DNA of 64,000 bases, from contig JAJEKV010000002.1 of assembly GCA_021234155.1 (NCBI GenBank), positions 41,099,841-41,163,840 of the forward strand, given 5' to 3'. The notes beneath the pieces were generated by a model, which saw only the letters and a list, made by a program, of their open reading frames with translations, did not search any database and was not told where the DNA came from. Of the stretch, positions 44,470 through 53,897 are shown in pieces. Source of the stretch: Isoetes taiwanensis. Lineage: Eukaryota; Streptophyta; Lycopodiopsida; Isoetales; Isoetaceae. Within the stretch, counting starts at the first letter, position 1, and each line of letters opens with the position of its first letter. The position numbers and the translations under genes are program-made.

Positions 44470-46150
44470 TAAAAACATATAGTAAGTTAGCATATCCAAA
44501 TAACCTCTCACTAACATGTTCATAAATGAAAGCCTCATATATGTCTTATTGTATTTGATCATTCTTTTTATATAATGGGATTCCCCAAGCTATTTTCCTC
44601 AACATTATATATAAATAAAACCCTCTACTTATAACCTTCTAAACTTTTATCCTATAATAACCTTAGCAACAACTTTTAAGGTTATTAATTATAGGTTAGC
44701 AGTTTTAAGGTTAAGAAGTTTATTATAGGTTATTATAGGTTAGAAATTTTAAGGTTGGAAAGTTATTGTAGGTTAAAAGTTTTAAGGTTAGAACTAAGTT
44801 TTAAGGTTAGTTTTAAGGTCACTAACTTAACTACTAACTTATAACTTTTAAACTATTAACTTATAACTTATAACTTAACTATTAACTATTAACTTATAAC
44901 TATTAACAACTAACTTAACTATTAACTCATAACTTTTAAACTTTTAAAGTCACGGTCCTTAAAATAAAAAATCTTTGTAATAAATTTTCGCGGCAGTGAT
45001 GATTGCGCGGTACGAAATTTTTAAGGCAGTTATTATTTGAAGTTAGCATTCGTTTTCGAACTGCTTTCTCTCACTTTCGAACTTTTCGAATTCCAGGCTA
45101 ATTCCAGGCGCTTCCGCTTCCGCTTCCAATTCCAGGCGCTTCAATCTCTGCATGCAATCTCGGCGCTTCAATCTCTGCATGCAATCTAGGCGCTTCTCGG
45201 CTTCAATCTAGGCTTCAATCTGCTTCAATCTCGACTTCTATCTGCTTCTCGGCTTCTATCTGCATCAATCTCGACTTTTCGGCTTCTATCTGCTTTAAAC
45301 TATCTTCTATCTTTTATCTTCTCGGCTTTTCGAGCTTTTCGGCTTCTACAATCATCTGCTTTAGGGTTTTCGGCTCAAAGGTGTTTTCGGCTCAAAGGTT
45401 TGTAGGCTCTATACAATGTCTCTGGCTTTTTTGGCTTTTCGGCTCTCTACAATCTCGCTGGCTTTGAATAACAAAGTTTTGTGGTTTTTTGTTTTTTGTG
45501 TTAAAGCTTCTCGGCTTCTCGGTTTCCAAATTAGCTGCTATTGCTTTTTCTCGGCTTCTTAAGGCTCAAATCATCTGCTATTGGCTTCTCGAATCAAATC
45601 AACTTTGTTTTTCGATTTTTTGGTTTCGGCTCAAAGGCAAAGGCTCAATTCTCGGGTACAGAATACAAATAGGTTAGTATTTCCTGTTATTTACATAAAG
45701 TAGTTATTTTACATAAAGCATGTTATTTACTTTTACATGCATCAGTCCTAAACTGCCCTACCACCTTCATATATAGATCCTGCTCTATGATCTTGTTCTG
45801 TGATCTTGCCTATATGATCTGCTCTTATTCTATTTCACTAGCTCTTCCTCTATCTGTTCTAATTAATGATCTAAAATAATGAAGTAAATAATGATCTATG
45901 ATCTATCTGCTCTATGATCTTGCTCTATGATCTATGATCTATGATCTATGATCTATGATCTGTGATCTATCTGCTCTATGATCTATGATCTATCTGCTGT
46001 ATGATCTATCTGCTCTATGATCTTGCTTATATGATTCTGATGTATCTGCTCTTATTCTATTTCACTAGCTCTTCCTCTATCTGCTCTAAATAATGAACTA
46101 AAACAATGAATTCTGCATTATGCATTATGTTAGAATAATATGTTTGAATT
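44470..46150. other. Low-complexity divergent spacer inside transposon
   Basis: 44,630-44,945 is built from TTTTAAGGTTAG and TTAACTATTAAC variants. 45,060-45,660 is pyrimidine-rich with many CGGCTTC(T)ATCTGCTTC copies. 45,770-46,080 repeats CTATGATCTATCTG. It separates the minus-strand transposase from plus-strand genes and may hold their divergent promoters. No gene is seen. Confidence 0.6.
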
Positions 46151-46154
46151 GGAG

Positions 46155-46335
46155 AAATCGCGCTTGGCGCATTTCTATTTTTGGGTTCCGATTTTCCACT
46201 AGGTTAATCAAAGCGCACCAGGCGCGTTTTTAGTTTGGCTTTTCTATTTCATACGGTTCTATACAAATCGCGCCAGGCGCGAGTGAAATAGATCTGTGAA
46301 AAAAACAAAGCAAACGCGCCTGGCGCGTTTTGAAT
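46155..46335. repeat. Palindrome cluster 1 (four copies)
   Basis: Four variants of AATCGCGCCAGGCGCGATT lie near 46,155, 46,210, 46,265 and 46,314, each an imperfect inverted repeat about the central A/T. They lie upstream of the ORF at 46,413. Confidence 0.85.
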
Positions 46336-46412
46336 TATGTATGTTCAGAATCGTTTTATGGGGATAGTAATATATCATTTGCTAATTACTTAATTTCTCT
46401 CGTTCTAGTGCC

Positions 46413-46832
46413 ATGGATTTTCCTTATGCATGGACACTGGCTGATCCTAGTGCAAATACACTGGCTGGTTCTAGTTCAAATACACTTCCCCTGGACGACC
46501 ATCAACTCTGGACCCTGTACAAGATATTACTTGATTGTGCTGTTCAAAACGTTCAAAGAGAGTTGGAGAATCCATTAGACAGTCTGTATCAGGGGCCATG
46601 GGAACACTTCCATCGCATCTCTGGACATATGCGGCTCCTCATGCTCTTAGTAAGGCTCATGCCAACAAATAAGTACGAGGATTTGATTTATAGTATCAAG
46701 GATCGATACAACACTCTGGTTTGGAGACTCGACATTCGCAGGGAAGATGAGGATCCTGTCATATCACAGTGGTTCAGGTGGGACTTTTTGCGGTATTGGG
46801 CCGATGAAGTGGGCCTATGTGACATATTGTAG
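46413..46832 (+). CDS. Orphan 139-residue ORF in transposon
   Basis: ATG (MDFPYAWTLADPSANTLAGS) is followed by a TLAGSS repeat and a Leu-rich helical region (HMRLLMLLVRLMPTN), then a basic/acidic segment (LDIRREDED) and WFRWDFLRYWADEVGL, ending in TAG. It is uninterrupted and soluble-looking, with no signal peptide. A possible acceptor (TTCTAG, 46,404-46,409) precedes it, so it may be a terminal exon. Palindrome copies flank it on both sides. I do not recognise the family. Confidence 0.5.
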   Translation: MDFPYAWTLADPSANTLAGSSSNTLPLDDHQLWTLYKILLDCAVQNVQRELENPLDSLYQGPWEHFHRISGHMRLLMLLVRLMPTNKYEDLIYSIKDRYNTLVWRLDIRREDEDPVISQWFRWDFLRYWADEVGLCDIL

Positions 46833-46844
46833 AGATAGAAAGAA

Positions 46845-46935
46845 TTCGCGCCTGGCGCATTTTTGCAGAAGAAGAAATGTACATACACTTTTTTGGAATA
46901 TGAATACAAACTCGCGCCTGGCGCAATTTTGCACT
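46845..46935. repeat. Palindrome cluster 2 (two copies)
   Basis: TTCGCGCCTGGCGCATTTTT near 46,848 and CTCGCGCCTGGCGCAATTTT near 46,912 lie just after the orphan ORF. Both use the CCTGG form of the centre. Confidence 0.8.
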
Positions 46936-47170
46936 ATACTTTTATGTCATTAGTTTATTATGTTTTTTTATATGCAATGTCGAAAACATTGAATCCTTTG
47001 ATGCCCTCCAGCCAGTATGACCAACCCCAAGAAACTACATATTTTCATTAATGTGTAGTTTCATGGGGTTGATATGACTGGCTAAAGAACATCAAAGAAT
47101 TCAAAATTCACAACATCACGCAGATGTTATGATATATTCATTTTTTTTTTTGAATATCCAAATATACATA

Positions 47171-47420
47171 CCTTTTTCAAACGTTCTTTTGGCCATGCTA
47201 CAAATGTGCCCACACTTTCACCAACTGTATCGCCACCGGGATGTCTTCTTGGAAGAGCCTCATCTTCATAATTGCAGTTTATAATGGTAATCTTCTGGCT
47301 GTTTCCAAGAGGAACACCATGACACATAGAACTTGGATTCAGATCTTCGATTTTACATAAGCCTACTCGGCGCTTCAAGTTTGCTGTTAAAAGATAGCAT
47401 TCTTCTCCGACACTGATAAA
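47171..47420 (-). pseudogene. Exon with DUF8039-like VAWPKE motif
   Basis: On the minus strand an acceptor-like TTTATCAG near 47,420 is followed by ECYLLTANLKRRVGLCKIED, a CHGVPLGNSQKI segment and GESVGTFVAWPKERLKKV, then a GTATGT donor. The CHG...LP...VG-x-VAWP pattern is that of the DUF8039-like module found in proteins linked to plant transposons (family assignment from memory). It may be an upstream exon of the minus-strand transposase gene, which carries a VAWPRDS segment, or a separate fragment. No complete gene can be assembled by eye. Confidence 0.5.
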
Positions 47421-49754
47421 GAACCAGAATGCATTGGAAAAAATAGAGGACGAAAAATAGAGAACAAGAGAATGCATTCGGAATGGAATCACACTCACCA
47501 TAGTTTAGCAGACATCGAATGGGATTGAAGGCGGCTCGATCGAATGGGATTGAAGGCGTTGTAGATGGATCTTAGGCCTCGATAGTCGATTGTTCTTGGG
47601 CCGATAGTAGGAATGATCTTGGGCTCTCGATAGTAGGTGGCCGATTAGGTGGTAGTAGATTGCCACATATCGTTTCTTGAAATTAATAATTAATTGTTAT
47701 CTTGAAATTGCACTAAAAAGAAAAACACAATTTAAATTTGTAAATGGCGGGGCCGGGGCGGTTAATTAAAGGCGGTATAAATTTAAAAGGACGCGAATTT
47801 GAAATTACGGTTGTAAATCTGACGGCCTAGATTATGAAAGCATACATATAAGTTTAAACCAAAATCCCAGTCTCATATTATCCGCACTTGCAGTTCTATG
47901 GCGTCTAGAGGATCGGCCGCGGCGAGGCTGGCGCCGGTAGAGGTGGGCGACAGCCCGAAAGCACAAATCCCAAGCACGGAGGCTGCTTTGAACAAGCGTA
48001 AAGCACAAATCCAACAAAGCGCCTCGGGTAATTGATCTGTTTTTGTTGTGTAATTGATTTACGTGTGCCTTTTTTTTGTTAGGTTTTTAGGATGTTTTTA
48101 CGTAATAATAGAGTAATTCTCCAGATAAAGCATGTGTCCTCTAATATTTGAGTTCATATGTCTCAAAAATGTATGCAAATAAATGCTTAATGTGTGGCTA
48201 AACAAGATTATTGATGTAGTACTTGTGTTTTTATAGTTATATCGTCCTCGATGAAGATTCAACTCTTTAAGTTGTGGTGTTTATAGTTATTTGTGTCAAA
48301 GCCGCAGTTGAATAAGGCATTACATTAGTTTCTATATTTGTAGATGAAGATGCGACAATTTAAGTTGTATTTCTTATAGTTAGTTATGTCCTGAACATTT
48401 TTAGTAAATGAACACTGCTCAGATTCTTTTCAAATGTAAGCCAAAGCGCGCTTTTTGTTAGCTCAATTAAGTAAATGAACTTGCTCTTTATTCTTTTTTC
48501 AAATTCGCGCCAAAGCGCTTTTGTTTGCATATGTTTCGACTTAGCATATATTTTAGCATTAAAAATTATCCCATGTCTTTGTAATTTCACGGGATCACAA
48601 AAACCAATCAAAAGGAGAAACAAGCAAGGCGAAACCTCTACAGCCCAGAAAAAGCAAAGGTCAGATGAAGATGTCACTGTTACAGACCTGCAGCATATAT
48701 TGACGTTAGAAGATACATCTGGAATAATAAAGGCTCAAGTGGAACCTCCATGTCCAGAAGAAGATCTTATAGAGGGGTCAGAATGGTATGTGGAGATATT
48801 CAAAACTGGTGGGAAGACAGACCTCATCTTCATGTCAAGGGTAAAAGAGACTGATCAAATGAAGAAGCGGGGGAATTCTTATTACATCGCAATGCAGGGC
48901 GATTCTTTACGTTACGTGCTAGTTGAAGTGGGCCAAAAACATAAGAAGAGTCTAAAGAAGATCAATCGATGCAGTGCTAGCTCTTTTAAAGAGACTGCAT
49001 TAAGATCAGACGACATGGCCGATAACCTCTTCAAATTTGGCTGGACAGTTGGCGAGCCGTTGACTCCTAAAAAGAATATCGCGGGGGCTTACAAATTGTT
49101 CGACGAGCCATTAGCACGAGGCCCTTGGGCAGTGTCTACTTACAGGCAGTGAAGGATAAGGAAGAAGAAAGCTCTAAAGGCAGGCAAACCACAGAAGCGA
49201 CAGCAGGTCTTACAAGTGACGATGACAAGGCCAGGCAGTTGGAGGCGATGAGCAAGCTCAAAAAATATCTTTGACAAGTATCCATCGGGCACGAGCTTCA
49301 CCCATCCATCCGTGGATGGATAGGCTTTTCAGGTCCACTAAAGCCATTTATATCAGCAGAAGGTATGACAAGCAGCACTCCTTGGAGATAGTGAACAGCA
49401 TGATCGAAAATCCAGGGCAAGTGCCAATGCCTGCAGATGTAGTGCCGTACGATACCAGAACGAGGAAGGTAATCATGTGGAGCAAGCTGGAGGACTTCAT
49501 CGAGAATCCTGACATACATTTTATGATAATAGATGGCCAGCATTCAATTGAGGCCCAGAAGGTTCTGATCAGGAAGGCACAGAATACTGGGCATCAGTTG
49601 TTCTATAACCTTTATTCTGTCAGAAACTGCCGGTTTCTGAGCGGCTCAACAACACCTGCCGAGTTAGCCGAAATAAGCGCACTCCTAAATGACATGGGAA
49701 AAACATTCTTATACAAAAGGTAATTCTCTTCCCTTATGTTTCGTTTTCGTATTT

Positions 49755-50145
49755 GCAAATCGCGCCAGGCGCGATTTTATATTAGAAGGCAAATCGTGCC
49801 AGGCGCGATTTGCCCACTATAAAGAGCAAAAGCTTCCTGGAATGGTAGCCGTCTCTCCTCAAACAAGCAATTCGCGCGATTTCATATCAGAATGCTAAAC
49901 GCCCCACGTGGGATTTGCCTGCCCTCAGGAGAAAAGGCTATCCGTCTAATAGCCAAGTCTCCTCAGGCTAGGCAATTCTCGCGTGACGCTATTTGCATTC
50001 TAATATGAAATCGCGCCAGGCGCGATTTACTTGTTTGACGAGAAACGGCTACCAATCCAGGAAGCGTTTTCTCTTTAGAGTAGGCAAATCGCGCCAGGCG
50101 CGATTTGCTTTCTAATATGAAATCGCGCCAGGCGCGATTTTAAAC
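49755..50145. repeat. Palindrome cluster 3, inside intron (six copies)
   Basis: Copies of AATCGCGCCAGGCGCGATT lie near 49,758, 49,791, 50,008, 50,085 and 50,121, with a half copy near 49,870. All complete ones share the CCAGG centre. All fall within intron 49,720-50,199. Between them, AGCCGTCTCTCCTCA-like phrases recur in both orientations. Confidence 0.9.
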
Positions 50146-52244
50146 TAGAAGGATTTATTTTATTCACAATTATGAAGCTAACAAGGTTACTCCTTGCAGT
50201 CCCTATATAGAGCAACTTCGGCATGCTCGGAACCAGTGGATTGAATATGGGAAGCCAATGCCAACCGCATTGTGGCCCGGTCAAAAGCGGCAATTCAAGT
50301 TCTTTGGAGAGGACACTTAGTCAGACGATAATACAGGACAAAACCAAGAGCACCAGATCAAAGAAAAAAAAAGGAGATGAAAAGGGTGATGCTTCCGAGG
50401 AACCAAGCGTACTTTTTAAGGATGCCCGCAAGATAGTATTTGCTTCAGATCGATATGGGAGAAATGGAATGAATTCGGGATGCCTACGTTGAGAAGAAGT
50501 TGCCGATTCACAAGGAAGATTTCCTCCTGACACACATCAATTTTTGATATACATATAACGAGAGATGAGGAAGGCCCGAGGATTGGGCGATCAAGAACTC
50601 CTCTCGATTACGGATAGGTTAATCAGAAAGGAAATCCTTTACAAGAAAACCTCAGCAACAAAGGCTATGGAATCCTTTGAAGATGCATGCGAGGAGCTGA
50701 AAAATATTAGAGTGCTCAAGAAGGCAGTTGGTGAGGAATTACAAAGGCTTACATCAGAGTGGTCGTTGTCGGAGTTAGGACTCATGCAAAAGTATAACGT
50801 CTCCAACGACGACCTGAAGAAGTATGTCTTTTGGTCCAAGGACTTTGTCAAGCAGCAGAAGTTGAAGAACGTTGCAAAGATCAGTGGCATTCACACTAAA
50901 GTTGCATCCGACTTGAAACGAAAAGTCGCGATGGTGAAAAGCGGACTTCGAGGAGCGGAATCCACTTTTTTTTTTATCAAGTGTCCACCGGGTTTCAAGT
51001 GTGCCTTGCCGGAAGTGGGTGCGAGTCCCCATGATATTACACTCTTAGTCCTTGATAGCCGAGGCACCGATGGTCGCTTGATGACTATAATCGTTCTTCA
51101 ACATATGCAATGGTTTCACCACGAAAGATGAACTACACAATTGTCACTATATGTCCCTCCGACATGTCCTATGCATATGCTCTAACCTGCTGCAAATGAC
51201 TTAGAATGCGTGAAAGTCATCCGACGGCGATCCTCATAGACGCAAAAGGGGCCGGTGACTTCAAAGAACAAGTAAAATTTCTCATGTGCTTATAATTATG
51301 ATAGCCATGATGGACGATAAGGAATATGAAAGGCTCAATGGAAAACCAGATGGAGACAAACTAGCATGGCAGTGCTATCAGTTAGATGAACGATAATCGC
51401 GCGAACGCGTCTTCTATCCGGAGCAAGAAGACAAGGGGAAGGGTGTCAAGGTCGTGGAAGAGTTAGAGGAAGAAGAGGAAGAAGAGGATGAAAACGAGGA
51501 CGACCCAATTCTTGTGGGCCACATTAAGTATGAGCTCCTAACTTCACATAAGGGTAAGCTAAACAAGAACGGGTTCTCTATGGACCTTTCCCAGTACCTC
51601 ATTGAAGCATTTTGTCCATTGGGAACAACTTGCTGGGAACTTCACGTTGGAGGTTACATCGGTAGAGAAGCTTTGAAGTTAGCAAGGAAATGTCAGAGCG
51701 TCGTCCCCGATGATCGCGCCAGGAATTTCTTGGACCTCTTCTTTGAGAAAGTACTAGAGGAAGCACCTAGGAGACCAATCGGCAGTGCAAAAAACAAAGC
51801 TTCTACCTCTAAGGCCGAAATACCTTCAGATTTGCTTAAGGAACGAGAGAATTTGAGAAAGCTATTTGTTGGCCAAAACATCATGGATGAAATCGAAGAG
51901 CAGCCAGATCAACATGTACATATCGACATGCCTGTGAACATCCATGACACTGAAAATATAGATCAGGATGAAGCTAACAAAGATGATGATAATAACAATA
52001 TTGATGATGAAGAAGACTCCAAATCTGAAAACACTAGCCAGGTTAGCGTAAAGAGTAATGAACTATCAAGCATAGTTCACACTGTACAGATCTCAACTGA
52101 TGTGGTTGATGCTTCTATCAGACCGGAGACAACTCAGAATAAGGATGCAACGGAAGAATACACCGCGGGGAATGAAGAAGAAGAAAGGTATCGTAACAAT
52201 CTTCCTTTTTTTGATATCCATGCATTTTTCAAACTACAAGCACA

Positions 52245-52345
52245 TAGAAATCGCGCCTGGCGCGATTTAGAGTTACCTAGAGATCATATTTTTAAATTAT
52301 GTTGACATGCATCATTCTTGAAATCGCGCCTGGCGCGTTTTCCTT
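52245..52345. repeat. Palindrome cluster 4, inside intron (two copies)
   Basis: AATCGCGCCTGGCGCGATT near 52,249 and AATCGCGCCTGGCGCGTTT near 52,322 lie within intron 52,188-52,386. Further single copies lie near 48,505 (degenerate, first intron), 53,559 (after the small ORF) and 53,841 (half site by the right end). Confidence 0.9.
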
Positions 52346-53215
52346 TTCCATTTCTTTTATCTCATACGTTATTGTTCTCCTTACAGAAATGATTTGGCTT
52401 CCCCAAAAGTACTGGTCTTTGATTTGAATGGTGTGCTATGTAGAACGTTACCTAAAGCAACGTTTGAAAAGTCATGGTATGCGCAACAACCATTTGAGAC
52501 ACGCATTACCAAATATGTTTACCCGCCCCTTATCCGAAAGGAGATGTTGGACCAGCCTTCACCGCTTACAGCAATTTGGTCATCTATGGAGCATAGAAAT
52601 ATACAGGATGTTTTGAACGCAGATTACGAGCTAAATAGAGATTGGGCGTCCATCCGGGATCAAAGCAAATGTGCTTCATTCACAAACCCTAAAGAACCGA
52701 AGCGGTAAAAAATATATTTGTGAAATGCTTGCGCAACATGATGGATGCCCTAGGTGTTGAGGATAAGGAAGGCATGATCATTGTGGATGATGACGCTCTA
52801 AAGTGTTGCTTCAATCAGTCAAAGTCATTGAATCCGCCGCCCTATCATCCTCAAGATTTTGACAAAGATGACTTCCTGCTTCGTTTTGTTAGTGTCTTGC
52901 ATGAAATAGCTTCAGGAAAAATGGTTGAAGAGATACAAACACTATACCCGCATCTTGATCGGACAGGGGAAATTGACAGGGACCTTGAGAAAATCGTTCT
53001 AGAAAGGGAACCTTTTTGATATATATGTATACAGGAAATACACTTTCCAAAAAGTTTTGAATATGAAATATACTTTACACGAAAGTTTTTGAATATATAT
53101 TGTGTTCTTATATCAGCATTATTGGTTCTGGGTACGTATTGTTTTTTTATATTATGTGTATGGTTTGCTATACTTGCAATAATTTGTATGTATATACCGT
53201 CAATAATTTAGGTGT

Positions 53216-53225
53216 CTATAAATAG
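53216..53225 (+). promoter_or_regulatory. TATA box before small ORF
   Basis: CTATAAATAG lies 55-65 bases upstream of the ATG at 53,281, matching the layout before the related ORF at 2,214. Confidence 0.6.
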
Positions 53226-53280
53226 GTATGCATGAAATTGGAAAACCATCGGCTTCGGCCTCCGCCTTCTGCTTGTTATT

Positions 53281-53511
53281 ATGGCACATTCTATTACCTG
53301 CCAGATGAACCATGCGGACCTCTGCAGGTGCCGCGAGCTAGAAATAGAACTTCAGGACTGGCTTGATGTCGTTGCTATGAATCCCGTCCGCTTCTATCCT
53401 GATCCCTTTGATGTTGTAATCCATCTTATATGGAATCCAGAGCATGGTTTATTCATGATCGACAGGATCTCAGGACCGCCTGCAGCGCCTGTCGACGATG
53501 AATCGGATTAG
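53281..53511 (+). CDS. Small Cys/Trp accessory protein in DNA transposon
   Basis: This intact 76-residue ORF runs from ATG to TAG. It has ITC-Q-MN-HA-DL-CR-C, then a PDPFDVVIHLIWNPE segment and a DRISGPP tail. The 86-residue ORF at 2,214-2,474 in the gypsy element has the same landmarks in the same order, apart from a spacer difference and a four-residue gap. It is the only uninterrupted ORF with an independent relative in this transposon, sits just inside the right end, and has its own TATA box. There is no signal peptide or membrane segment. The paired cysteines could bind metal, but this is only a guess; the function is unknown. Confidence 0.65.
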   Translation: MAHSITCQMNHADLCRCRELEIELQDWLDVVAMNPVRFYPDPFDVVIHLIWNPEHGLFMIDRISGPPAAPVDDESD

Positions 53512-53857
53512 TTTTTTAAGTTTATGTTCTATTATAATGCGTTATTTATAACGGTTCAAATTGCGCGTGGCGCGATTTGAACCACGAAAATCTCTGTTTT
53601 GTAGCAACTTGCTTGCTGTTATTTATTCGTAAAGCACGATAATTTCAATGTTTAGATTTCGTTGTCGTCCGTGAATGTACGAATTAATAAGCAATTTCCT
53701 ACTTTTTCTAATATGGGTCATTTGCATCGAATATTTGAATGCTTTTGCATTTCAACATAAAATGCATCTTCCTAGCCCGAAAATGAACACAGTGCAAAAG
53801 TGTGGTTAATTCAATATCATGGTCAATGAAAGGCTTATACGGCGCGATTTTGGAATT

Positions 53858-53889
53858 GACATAATCCCAATTTAATTGAATGATGGTTT
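53858..53889 (-). repeat. Right terminal inverted repeat
   Basis: 32 bases matching the left end perfectly. A half copy of the element's palindrome (GGCGCGATTT, 53,841-53,850) lies just inside it. Confidence 0.9.
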
Positions 53890-53897
53890 CAAGCACC

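Larger units (their letters stand above)
47898..53019 (+). pseudogene. Spliced ParB-like / DNA-methylase-like / HAD-like gene
   Basis: Exon 1 (47,898-48,027, MASRGSAAARLAPVEVGDSP) ends at a GTAATT donor. A later exon gives the basic KPIKRRNKQGETST, then IEGSEWYVEIFK. The ParB-like segment follows (IYISRRYDKQHSLEIVNSMI, then MIIDGQHSIEAQKVL at 49,532). Intron 49,720-50,199 (GTAATT..TTGCAG) restores the frame into PYIEQLRHARNQWIEYGKPM. Next come DITLLVLDSRG (51,035) and LGTTCWELHVGGYIGREALK (51,620). Their order and spacing recall beta-class DNA methylases, with DSRG where DPPY is expected. An acidic linker and intron 52,188-52,386, also phase-exact, lead to VLVFDLNGVLC (52,410), an HAD/FCP1-type phosphatase motif, then IIVDDDALKCCFN. 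Stops and frameshifts occur near 49,150, 49,265, 50,320, 50,470, 51,131 and 52,700, so the copy is broken. ParB-methylase fusions are known from phages and bacterial mobile elements. Confidence 0.6.
41219..53889. mobile_element. 12.67-kb TIR DNA transposon of unfamiliar type
   Basis: The 32-bp ends are exact inverted copies: 41,219-41,250, starting AAACCATCATTCAATTAAAT, and the complement at 53,858-53,889. The flanks read CAAGCAACC (41,207-41,215) and CAAGCACC (53,890-53,897), an imperfect 8-9-bp target duplication. Removing the element rejoins the copia integrase reading. Cargo: a transposase-like gene on the minus strand near the left end, an orphan 139-codon ORF, a minus-strand exon with a VAWPKE motif, a spliced ParB-like/methylase-like/HAD-like gene, a small Cys ORF with its own TATA box, and dispersed CGCGCCAGGCGCG palindromes. 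The superfamily is not settled: the duplication length would suit Mutator or hAT, but the transposase resembles neither. Confidence 0.85.

Noticed and set aside
44168-44525. Overlapping open frames on both strands (Met/Lys-rich and Phe/Ser-rich)
   Set aside because: Alternative frames of the 45-51-bp tandem repeat that encodes the acidic/basic repeat of the transposase N-terminus.
49755-50145. CRISPR array
   Set aside because: The palindromes are irregularly spaced, lie inside an intron, and the spacers vary widely in length.
47898-53019. Bacterial contamination as source of the ParB-like gene
   Set aside because: Two phase-exact GT-AG introns, AT-rich plant-like flanks and location inside a transposon nested in a plant copia element argue against it.
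41219-53889. CACTA (En/Spm) element
   Set aside because: Ends do not start CACTA/G, the duplication is not 3 bp, and no TNP2-type transposase is seen; only the VAWPKE exon recalls CACTA-linked proteins.
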